The position numbers and the translations under genes were made by a program. The notes beneath the pieces were generated by a model. It ran no database searches. It was not told the origin of the DNA and saw only the letters and a program-made list of their open reading frames with translations. Below, in pieces: positions 1 through 5,820 of a DNA stretch of 10,084 bases. Position 1 is the first letter of the stretch. Each line of letters starts with the position of its first letter. The DNA lies in contig URWB01000092.1 of NCBI GenBank assembly GCA_900551415.1, positions 1 through 10,084 on the forward strand, read 5' to 3'. This stretch comes from an uncultured Eubacteriales bacterium (GTDB taxonomy: Bacteria; Bacillota; Clostridia; Peptostreptococcales; Anaerovoracaceae).

Positions 1-903
1 ATTTTTGGCGAGCCGGAGACGCGGGCTATCGACAAAAATGCAGAACGACAGCGCAGCCGCGCGGACAAAAAAGCGCAAAAAGCGGAGAGCAAACAGAGCG
101 CGGAGCATATCATTACAGTGCAGGATGTCTGGTTCCGCTACAGCAGAGATTCCGGAGATGTCCTGCGGGGCTTGAGCTTTGATGTCAGAGCGGGAGAATT
201 CTTTTGCCTGCTTGGGGGAAACGGTGTCGGCAAATCGACGACGCTTAAGATTCTCAGCGGGATGGCGCAGCCGCAGAGCGGCAGTGTTACGATTGACGGC
301 ATCAAGGTTAAGAAGGAAGGGCTGAAGCAGCTGTTTGAAGGGCGGCTTGCCATGCTGCCGCAAAATCCGCAGGCCCTCTTTACCGAAATCACCGTTGAGG
401 AGGAGCTGCTGGAGGCCTTGTATTATGAGGACGGCACCGACGCGGAAAAGGTGGACGCCATCGAACGGATGCTGCAGCTGATGGAAATCGAGCATCTGCG
501 CAAGGCGCATCCTTATGATTTGTCCGGCGGGGAGCAGCAGCGTCTGGCGCTGGGCAAGATTCTGCTGCTTAAACCGAAGATTCTCTTGCTGGATGAGCCG
601 ACGAAGGGACTTGATCCTTTCTTCAAGCTGACGCTGGCGGGCATCTTTAAAAAATTAAAGGAGACAGGTGTAACTATTTTTATGGTATCCCATGATATCG
701 AATTTTGCGCGGAACATGCGGATCGCTGCGCGATGTTCTTTGACGGTGACATCGCTTCCATCGGCACGCCGCGCGAGTTCTTTGCCGGCAACAGTTTCTA
801 CACGACCGCCGCGAATCGTGTCGCGCGGCAGTGGGCACCGGAGGCAATCACTTGGGAGGAGGTAGCGCATTGGGCAGAACAGGCTATAACGAACAAGGCT
901 TAA
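1..903 (+). CDS. ECF transporter ATP-binding protein, C-terminal half of a fused double ATPase (5' partial)
   Basis: This is an ABC ATPase that would power an energy-coupling factor (ECF) importer from the cytoplasmic face. The frame is open from base 1. The first 36 or so residues are a charged Lys/Glu/Arg-rich linker, followed by the first strand of an ABC domain (IITVQDVWFRY). The GTG at 118 lies inside that strand and is not a credible start, so the true start is upstream of the window. All ATPase motifs are intact: Walker A GGNGVGKST (about 214-240), Q-loop LPQNPQALF, signature LSGGEQQR (from 520), Walker B ILLLDEPTKGLD (about 580-615) and H-loop MVSHD. The Q-loop region and the linker resemble the second domain of fused EcfA1-EcfA2 proteins; that the missing half is another ABC domain is inference. 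The 3' end overlaps the S-component gene by 34 bases, which implies translational coupling. Confidence 0.9.
   Translation: MFGEPETRAIDKNAERQRSRADKKAQKAESKQSAEHIITVQDVWFRYSRDSGDVLRGLSFDVRAGEFFCLLGGNGVGKSTTLKILSGMAQPQSGSVTIDGIKVKKEGLKQLFEGRLAMLPQNPQALFTEITVEEELLEALYYEDGTDAEKVDAIERMLQLMEIEHLRKAHPYDLSGGEQQRLALGKILLLKPKILLLDEPTKGLDPFFKLTLAGIFKKLKETGVTIFMVSHDIEFCAEHADRCAMFFDGDIASIGTPREFFAGNSFYTTAANRVARQWAPEAITWEEVAHWAEQAITNKA
854..863 (+). promoter_or_regulatory. Shine-Dalgarno that sets the TTG start of the S-component gene
   Basis: GGGAGGAGGT lies inside the end of the ATPase gene, six bases before a TTG at 870-872 that is in frame with the downstream membrane protein. The alternative ATG at 831 has no such site and would add a Gly/His-rich stretch with no family resemblance. 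TTG 870 is therefore the better start. Confidence 0.75.
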
Positions 904-1841
904 ACGCGAAAAAAAAACGCGAGCGGGTTTCGGCAGTGCTGCTGTTTATCGCGGCGCCGCTGACGCTTTTTATCACCTTTCGCTTTTTGGGCAGCGCAAA
1001 ATTCATGGTCGCGGGGCTTTTGATCGTCATTTACGCGATGATTCCGTTTTTTATGATTTTTGAGCGCCGCAAACCGAAAGCCAGAGAAATCGTTTTGGTC
1101 GCGATGATGACGGCTTTGACCGTAACCTCGCATCTTTTGTTTCACGTGACGATTCCGATTGAAATCGGTACGGCAATGGTCATCATCTCCGGCATTTCGC
1201 TGGGACCGGAAGCGGGCTTTTTGGTCGGGGCGCTGGCGCGTTTTGTCTGCAACTTTTACCAGGGCTCCGGCCCTTATACCCCGTGGCAGATGTTCTGTTG
1301 GGGCTTGCTTGGCTTCCTCGCGGGACTGGCGTTCAACAAAGTGGAGGCACAGCATTTGAAGCTGAAGTCGCAAAAAGAGGCTGATGCGCGCGCGGCCGCG
1401 GTGGAGAGACCGAAGGAACAGACATTCCGCATGGTCATGGGACCGCTGATGTGCATTGTATTCGGCTTCGCGGCGGCCTATATCTCCTATTTGATTGTGC
1501 CGGGAGAGGATCGGACACCTTGGGGCTGGCGCATGTATGTCTGCGGCGCCGCGGGACTTCTGGTCGGGGCCCTGCTGCAGCGAAAACGACTGCCGGTGGA
1601 TAATATCACGATTACGCTGTTCACGTTTTTTACAACATTGATCATTTACGGCGGCATTATGAACGCCGCGATGCTGACATGGACGGGCGGCGATTTTAAT
1701 ACTCTGCGCCTCTTGTATATTTCCGGATTTGTCTATGATCTGGGGCACGCAGGGCGCGCAGCAATCTGCATGTTTGTAATCGGCAAGCCGATGATGCAGA
1801 AGATTGAGCGCATTAAGATTAAATATGGAATTTATTGCTAA
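870..1841 (+). CDS. ECF transporter S component (substrate-binding membrane protein)
   Basis: The 323-residue membrane protein would bind the substrate for the ECF importer whose ATPase is encoded just upstream. From the TTG start there is a basic N-terminus (residues 13-19), then hydrophobic segments at about 20-41, 44-64, 72-91, 101-126, 139-155, 188-210, 221-236, 246-268 and 281-305. A charged cytoplasmic-type loop lies at 156-186. The AxxxA motif at residues 78-82 (AMMTA) is the kind used by S components to dock on the T component, which supports the assignment. Two hydrophobic segments precede it, so the protein is longer than the usual six-helix S unit. The 34-base overlap with the ATPase gene and the Cys-rich gene 17 bases downstream indicate one operon. 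Substrate is unknown; a CbrT/CblT-like cobalamin role is possible but is my inference. Confidence 0.8.
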   Translation: MGRTGYNEQGLNAKKKRERVSAVLLFIAAPLTLFITFRFLGSAKFMVAGLLIVIYAMIPFFMIFERRKPKAREIVLVAMMTALTVTSHLLFHVTIPIEIGTAMVIISGISLGPEAGFLVGALARFVCNFYQGSGPYTPWQMFCWGLLGFLAGLAFNKVEAQHLKLKSQKEADARAAAVERPKEQTFRMVMGPLMCIVFGFAAAYISYLIVPGEDRTPWGWRMYVCGAAGLLVGALLQRKRLPVDNITITLFTFFTTLIIYGGIMNAAMLTWTGGDFNTLRLLYISGFVYDLGHAGRAAICMFVIGKPMMQKIERIKIKYGIYC

Positions 1842-1858
1842 AAAGGAGGAACAGAAAA

Positions 1859-2143
1859 ATGACAGATGGGTTTGTAAAAATGGAAACGGAGAATTATAAG
1901 TTTTTTCAGCACAAGGCGTGCGAATTCTTCCCATGCCACGAAACAAAGGATATCGATAACTTTAATTGCTTATTCTGTTATTGTCCGCTTTACGCGCTGG
2001 GCGAAAACTGCGGCGGGAATTTTAAGATTCTCGAGAATGGAGTAAAGGACTGCTCTAATTGTCTGCTGCCGCACAAGCGCAGCAATTATGACTATATCGG
2101 ACAAAAATTCGGAGATATCGTGGAACTGATCCGCAAAAAATAA
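1859..2143 (+). CDS. Small cysteine-rich putative metal-binding protein
   Basis: The 94-residue soluble protein starts at ATG 1859, nine bases after AAGGAGGA (1843-1850); an earlier in-frame ATG at 1835 lies inside the end of the S-component gene and has no ribosome site. It contains eight cysteines (21, 26, 37, 40, 42, 51, 65, 68) plus His18, His27 and His72. They are arranged as HxxCxxxxCH, then CxxCxC, a lone Cys, and CxxC with a following LPHK. This pattern resembles the 'cysteine-rich small domain' family (PF04071), annotated as probably metal binding, with no established biochemical function. There are no membrane segments and no signal peptide. The gene follows the ECF S component by 17 bases, so a role linked to the imported cofactor or metal is plausible. 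A zinc or iron-sulfur site is equally possible from the residues alone. Confidence 0.8.
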   Translation: MTDGFVKMETENYKFFQHKACEFFPCHETKDIDNFNCLFCYCPLYALGENCGGNFKILENGVKDCSNCLLPHKRSNYDYIGQKFGDIVELIRKK

Positions 2144-2211
2144 AACGCGCAGACGCCGCGCTGCCATTTTCGACGGACTTTTTGCTGCGGATTTCCCGCA
2201 ACCGGACAAGA

Positions 2212-2258
2212 CCTCCTGCATAGAATGAAGGAATGTGAAAAATTCAATATGCAGGAGG
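2212..2258 (+). promoter_or_regulatory. Hairpin that sequesters the dapB ribosome binding site
   Basis: CCTCCTGCATA (2212-2222) is the exact complement of TATGCAGGAGG (2248-2258), giving an 11-bp stem. After a two-base bulge, GAAT (2223-2226) can pair with ATTC (2242-2245), leaving a loop of about 15 bases. The 3' arm contains the whole AGGAGG (2253-2258) of dapB, six bases before its ATG at 2265. If transcription comes from upstream, the folded RNA would hide the ribosome binding site. A ligand, protein or antisense partner is not evident. Confidence 0.7.
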
Positions 2259-2264
2259 CTGTTT

Positions 2265-2912
2265 ATGAAACTGGGAATTGTAGGAACCGGTGCGATGGGG
2301 CAGGTGCTGCTGACTTGCGCCAAGTCGGATCCGGACATCGGACAGATTTTTATGATTGAGCCGACACAGAAGGAAAGCTGGCCGGATCAAAAACTTGATT
2401 TGCTGATCGATTTTAGCCATCCACACGCCATTTGCGGCATCTACGAGTACTGCCGCGCGCGCGGCGGCAATATCCCTGTGGTGCTTGCAACCACAGGCTA
2501 CAACAAGGAAGAGGAAGAAATCATTCACATGCTGCAAAAAATCTGCCCGGTTGACCGGCGCGCGAATTTTTCGCAGGGTATCGCGGCTATGAACGAGCTG
2601 GCGGAACTCGGCGCGGCCAGATTGAGCGGAAAGGCGGATATCCGCGTTGTAGAAGCGCATCATACAAAAAAAGCAGATATGCCGAGCGGAACCGCAAAGA
2701 GTCTCTGCCGGCACATGGGTATGTCGGAGGAAGAGTGTTCCACGCGCGTCGCGAGCCTGCGTATGGGCAATGTGTGCGGGCAGCATACCGTTTATTTCGC
2801 GATGGAGGATGAGGTCATTGAGCTTCGCCACACCGCTTATTCCAAGCGGATTTTCGCGTTGGGCGCGCTGGAGGCCGGAAAAAATCTCCAAAGACGCGGC
2901 CTCCGTGTATGA
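2265..2912 (+). CDS. dapB: 4-hydroxy-tetrahydrodipicolinate reductase, with an apparent 3' frameshift
   Basis: DapB reduces 4-hydroxy-tetrahydrodipicolinate with NAD(P)H in the cytoplasm, a step of the diaminopimelate/lysine pathway. The start is ATG 2265, six bases after AGGAGG; the in-frame ATG at 2235 would lie inside the leader hairpin. The 215-residue product has the dinucleotide-binding GIVGTGAMG (4-12), LLIDFSHP (46-53), ATTGY (75-79), NFSQG (101-105), the catalytic block EAHHTKKADMPSGTA (130-144; His132 and Lys136 match the catalytic His and Lys of E. coli DapB) and RHTAYSKRIFALGALEAG near the end. The annotated tail NLQRRGLRV is unlike the family. The next frame, from A2884, reads ISKDAASVYEEV and stops at 2920-2922, matching the usual GLYDM-type end. 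A 6-A run (2879-2884) marks the shift. The protein is short for DapB (usually about 250-270 residues). No other lysine-pathway genes are nearby. Confidence 0.9.
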   Translation: MKLGIVGTGAMGQVLLTCAKSDPDIGQIFMIEPTQKESWPDQKLDLLIDFSHPHAICGIYEYCRARGGNIPVVLATTGYNKEEEEIIHMLQKICPVDRRANFSQGIAAMNELAELGAARLSGKADIRVVEAHHTKKADMPSGTAKSLCRHMGMSEEECSTRVASLRMGNVCGQHTVYFAMEDEVIELRHTAYSKRIFALGALEAGKNLQRRGLRV

Positions 2913-2939
2913 GGAAGTGTGAAAAGCACAATCTTTGCA

Positions 2940-2968
2940 TTGACTTCTGAGCGAAAATATGGTAAAAC
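2940..2968 (+). promoter_or_regulatory. Sigma-A-type extended -10 promoter for the CYTH gene
   Basis: TTGACT (2940-2945) is followed by a 17-base spacer and TAAAAC (2963-2968), with the extended -10 dinucleotide TG at 2960-2961. Transcription would start near 2975, leaving a leader of about 58 bases before ATG 3033. Confidence 0.6.
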
Positions 2969-3032
2969 ATAAGAACGCACCCAAAGACAGCAAAAATACT
3001 TTAACGTGGTGCGCAGGAGGAAACAGGCGAGG

Positions 3033-3653
3033 ATGGAAATCGAATTAAAGTATCTTTTGACAGAGGCCATTGCCAAAGATCGTGTGTTGGAAGACAAACA
3101 TCTGCAGGAGATTCAGGATCCGGATTCCGAGGAAACGATTCACATGCGCGCGATTTATTTCGATACCGCGGACAACAGCTTGCGCGGAAAGGAAATGGCG
3201 TTTCGTGTTCGTGAGGAAAATGACCGTAGAGTGGCAACGCTCAAATGGGGCGGCAGTGCGGACGGCGGGCTGCATGTCAGAGGGGAGCTGAATGTCCCTG
3301 TGGACGATGATTTCGCGAAGGCGCCGCGTATGGATATCTTTCAAGGCAGTGAGATCTATGAAGAGATTGCGCGGACGGTCGGCGATCAAAAGCTGCTCCC
3401 GGTTATGGAAATGGAATATACGCGTCGGCAGATGCGTGTGGATACCGGCAGGTCCATCAGCGTTGTATCCATGGATGATGGGGTGATTCGCACCGCGAAG
3501 GGGGAGGCTCCGATCGCGGAATTGGAAATCGAATTGTACTCCGGAGATCAGGAGGATATGCTCCTTTTGGGAGAAGAACTCGCGGCAAAATATAACCTTT
3601 TGCCGTGCGATACCAGCAAATTTCAGAAAGGCCTTGCGCTTTTAGCGAAGTAA
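3033..3653 (+). CDS. CYTH domain protein (triphosphate-processing tunnel enzyme family)
   Basis: The 206-residue cytoplasmic protein belongs to the CYTH superfamily, whose members (class IV adenylate cyclase, thiamine triphosphatase, inorganic triphosphatase) bind triphosphates and divalent metals in a beta tunnel. The signature ExExK stands at residues 2-6 (EIELK), which fixes ATG 3033 as the start; AGGAGG lies at 3015-3020, a rather long 12 bases upstream. An earlier GTG at 3006 would only add a basic stretch encoded by the ribosome site. Other charged tunnel residues are visible: R39, YFDT (42-45), RVR (58-60), TLKW (69-72), MEMEYTR, ELEIE (163-167) and TSK..K (194-199). The gene has its own promoter and a strong terminator, so it is probably a single-gene transcript. 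Which triphosphate it uses cannot be told; inorganic tripolyphosphate is a reasonable guess. Confidence 0.88.
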   Translation: MEIELKYLLTEAIAKDRVLEDKHLQEIQDPDSEETIHMRAIYFDTADNSLRGKEMAFRVREENDRRVATLKWGGSADGGLHVRGELNVPVDDDFAKAPRMDIFQGSEIYEEIARTVGDQKLLPVMEMEYTRRQMRVDTGRSISVVSMDDGVIRTAKGEAPIAELEIELYSGDQEDMLLLGEELAAKYNLLPCDTSKFQKGLALLAK

Positions 3654-3676
3654 TCTGCCCAAAAAAAGAGACTTTT

Positions 3677-3710
3677 ATCCGTTTTTTCTTTGAAAAAGCG
3701 GATTTTTTTT
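3677..3710 (+). terminator. Rho-independent terminator after the CYTH gene
   Basis: ATCCGTTTTTTC (3677-3688) pairs with GAAAAAGCGGAT (3692-3703 counting the first T) around a TTT loop, with one G-U pair, and is followed directly by eight T residues (3703-3710). It lies 24 bases after the CYTH stop and isolates that gene from tig. Confidence 0.88.
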
Positions 3711-3739
3711 GCGAAAATCGAAAAAAAGGTGATATTTTC

Positions 3740-3768
3740 TTTACTTTCTGGGTAAATAGAGTTATAAT
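3740..3768 (+). promoter_or_regulatory. Sigma-A-type promoter for tig-clpP-clpX
   Basis: TTTACT (3740-3745), a 17-base spacer and a perfect TATAAT (3763-3768) lie just after the terminator, in very AT-rich DNA. The predicted start near 3775 gives a leader of about 98 bases. No CIRCE (HrcA) inverted repeat or CtsR heptad repeat is visible around it, so heat-shock control through those repressors is not supported. Confidence 0.75.
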
Positions 3769-3872
3769 ATATTGCAATTGTCCGAGATTTTTGCAGAAAA
3801 AATGACTGCATGAAGATCTTGAATCCGAAAGACAAAAATGATTCGTATCAGAACCGGGAGGATATATTTTTT

Positions 3873-5156
3873 ATGAAAGCAACATTTATTTCAAGAGAAA
3901 ACAACAATGTAAAATTCACGATGGAATTTACGGCGGAGGAGTTTGAAAACGCGCAGATCAAGGCTTATCAGGCGTCCAAGGACCAGTTCCAGATCGACGG
4001 TTTCCGCAAGGGCAAAGCACCGAGAAGCATCATCGAAAAGCATTACGGTGAAGGCATTTTCTTTGAAGAAGCGATTGATGAGCTGTTCAGAGAAAACTAC
4101 GGCGAAGCGTTAAAGGAATTAGACCTTGAGGTCATCGACGCGCCGGCCGCGGAATTCAGCAAGATCGCGAAGGGGGAAGGCTTTACCATCACCATTACAG
4201 TTCCTTGCTTCCCAATCGTAGAAGTGAAAGACTACAAGGGCGTGGAAATCGAAAAGGTTACGCAGGAAGTCAAGGACGAGGATATCGACAATGAAATCAA
4301 AGCGTTGCAAAAGAGAAACGCGCGCTCTGTCCTGGTGGAAAGACCCGCGAAGGAAGGAGACACAGTACTTTTGGACTACTCCGGCTTTGTAGGTGAGGAG
4401 CAGTTCGAGGGCGGCACCGCGGAAAGACAGAAGCTGACGCTCGGCTCCGGCATGTTCATTCCGGGCTTTGAAGAACAGCTGATCGGTGTGACACCGGGCG
4501 AAAAGAAAGATGTTGTCGTTACATTCCCGGAAGAGTACCACGCAGAGGATCTTGCGGGCAAGGAAGCGGTTTTCCACTGCTTAGTACATGAAATCAGCGA
4601 AGAACAGCTGCCGGAGCTGGACGACGAATTCGCCAAGGACGTCAGTGAATATGATACACTGGAAGAATTAAAAAAGGCAACCAAGGAAAGACTGGAAGTA
4701 TACGCGAAATCGTCCGCTGAAAATCAGATGAAGGACGCGGCGATTTTAAAGGTCGTAGAAGCGAATGATGTGGAAGTTCCGAAGTCTATGGTTGAGGATG
4801 AAATCGACCGCATGGCGAACGAACTCGACCAGCAGCTCAGATATCAGGGCATGGGACTGAATCAGTATCTGGAATTTGTTGGAAAGAATATCGCGGAATT
4901 CAGAGAGGAACTCAGACCGGAAGCCGAAAAATCCGTCAAGACGCGCATCGTGCTGATGGGTGTCGCTGCTGCGGAAGCTCTGCAGGTTACCGATGAGGAA
5001 AGAGAAGAAGAACTCAAGGCGATGGCAGCGCAGTATCAAATGGAAGTCGAAAAGATCAAGAGCCTGATCGGCGAAGAAAACCTTGGTTTCCTGACGAAGG
5101 ATCTGCAGGTTAAGAAGGCAATCGACTTCATCTATGACAACGCGAAGATCAAATAA
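3873..5156 (+). CDS. tig: Trigger factor, ribosome-associated chaperone and peptidyl-prolyl isomerase
   Basis: Trigger factor docks at the ribosome exit tunnel and shields nascent chains. The 427-residue product is close to the 432 of E. coli. The N-terminal ribosome-binding domain (1 to about 115) carries the signature GFRKGKAP at 43-50. An FKBP-type isomerase domain follows (about 150-245; EGDTVLLDYSGFVGEEQFEGG, FIPGFEEQLIG, FPEEYHAEDLAGK), then a long helical, acidic C-terminal substrate-cradling domain ending in DFIYDNAKIK. The start is ATG 3873, preceded by GGGAGG (3856-3861) at 11 bases. The in-frame ATG at 3810 lies in the leader, lacks a ribosome site, and would add a polar stretch foreign to the family. 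It heads the cluster with clpP and clpX, an order common in Bacillota. Confidence 0.97.
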   Translation: MKATFISRENNNVKFTMEFTAEEFENAQIKAYQASKDQFQIDGFRKGKAPRSIIEKHYGEGIFFEEAIDELFRENYGEALKELDLEVIDAPAAEFSKIAKGEGFTITITVPCFPIVEVKDYKGVEIEKVTQEVKDEDIDNEIKALQKRNARSVLVERPAKEGDTVLLDYSGFVGEEQFEGGTAERQKLTLGSGMFIPGFEEQLIGVTPGEKKDVVVTFPEEYHAEDLAGKEAVFHCLVHEISEEQLPELDDEFAKDVSEYDTLEELKKATKERLEVYAKSSAENQMKDAAILKVVEANDVEVPKSMVEDEIDRMANELDQQLRYQGMGLNQYLEFVGKNIAEFREELRPEAEKSVKTRIVLMGVAAAEALQVTDEEREEELKAMAAQYQMEVEKIKSLIGEENLGFLTKDLQVKKAIDFIYDNAKIK

Positions 5157-5172
5157 AATCAAAACTGATGGC

Positions 5173-5198
5173 GCACGGCGGCCGCGCGGCCGCCGCGC
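5173..5198 (+). repeat. GC-rich palindrome between tig and clpP
   Basis: A perfect 20-base palindrome occupies 5176-5195 and contains two back-to-back GCGGCCGC octamers (5178-5185 and 5186-5193). In RNA it folds as an 8-bp stem with a GCGC loop, with two more pairs (5173-5174 with 5197-5198) after an A-C mismatch. No T-run follows, so it is not a classical terminator. It may protect or process the mRNA and set different levels of tig and clpP. Confidence 0.7.
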
Positions 5199-5224
5199 AC
5201 TGATACAGGAAAGGGGTAAAAAAG

Positions 5225-5809
5225 ATGGCTTTAGTACCATATGTAGTTGAACAAACCGGAAGAGGGGAGCGCTCCTATGATATTTATTCCAGACTTCTGA
5301 AGGACAGAATTATTTTTCTGGGAGAACAGATCGATGAGCATGTAGCCGGTTTGGTCGTCGCGCAGCTTCTGTTTTTGGAAGCAGAGGACCCGGACAAGGA
5401 TATCTGCATCTATATCAACAGCCCGGGCGGTTCTGTCACCGCCGGCATGGCGATTTATGACACGATGCAGTATATCAAACCGGACGTATCGACGATCTGC
5501 GTCGGTATGGCGGCCAGCATGGGAGCGTTTCTGCTTTCTTCCGGCGCGAAAGGCAAACGCTACGCGCTTCCGAACGCCGAGATTATGATTCATCAACCGC
5601 TCGGCGGCGTCAACGGACAGGCAGAAGATATTAAGATTCACGCGGAGTGGATCCTCAAGACCAGAGAAAAATTGAACCGCATTTTGGCGGCGAACAGCGG
5701 ACAACCGCTGGAAAAGGTAGAAAGGGATACGGACAGAGATCATTTTATGAGCGCAGACGAAGCCTGCGCTTACGGGCTGATCGATCAGGTCATCACTTCC
5801 AAAGCATAG
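5225..5809 (+). CDS. clpP: ATP-dependent Clp protease proteolytic subunit
   Basis: ClpP is the serine peptidase that forms a double-heptamer barrel and degrades substrates fed by ClpX or other Clp ATPases. The 194-residue product is a typical length. The catalytic triad is visible: Ser98 in GMAASMGAFLL, His123 in MIHQPLGG and Asp172 in DTDRDHFM, with the oxyanion glycines in SPGGSV (66-71). The N-terminus MALVPYVVEQTGRGERSYDIYSRLL is the usual mature-like form with a minimal propeptide. The start ATG 5225 has AGGAAAGGGG just upstream. It lies 68 bases after tig, separated by a GC hairpin, and 11 bases before clpX, its functional partner. Confidence 0.98.
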   Translation: MALVPYVVEQTGRGERSYDIYSRLLKDRIIFLGEQIDEHVAGLVVAQLLFLEAEDPDKDICIYINSPGGSVTAGMAIYDTMQYIKPDVSTICVGMAASMGAFLLSSGAKGKRYALPNAEIMIHQPLGGVNGQAEDIKIHAEWILKTREKLNRILAANSGQPLEKVERDTDRDHFMSADEACAYGLIDQVITSKA

Positions 5810-5820
5810 GGGGAATATGA

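Noticed and set aside
900..1946. 348-codon open frame on the minus strand across the S-component gene
   Set aside because: It is the antisense shadow of a well-supported membrane protein gene; the product is rich in His, Arg and Gln with no recognisable domain, and it has no ribosome site.
2221..2226. TAGAAT as a -10 element for a dapB promoter
   Set aside because: It matches the consensus at five of six positions, but no -35 element is found 16-18 bases upstream, and it coincides with the arm of the hairpin.
2244..2993. 249-codon open frame on the minus strand across dapB
   Set aside because: It is antisense to clear DapB motifs, is Cys/His/Arg-rich and low in credibility, and has no supporting start signals.
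3810..3872. Upstream in-frame ATG extending trigger factor by 21 residues
   Set aside because: No ribosome binding site precedes it, the extension is unlike the family, and GGGAGG sits before ATG 3873.
3711..3872. CIRCE or CtsR operator for the Clp cluster
   Set aside because: No TTAGCACTC/GAGTGCTAA inverted repeat and no tandem GGTCAAA-type heptads were seen near the tig, clpP or lon starts.
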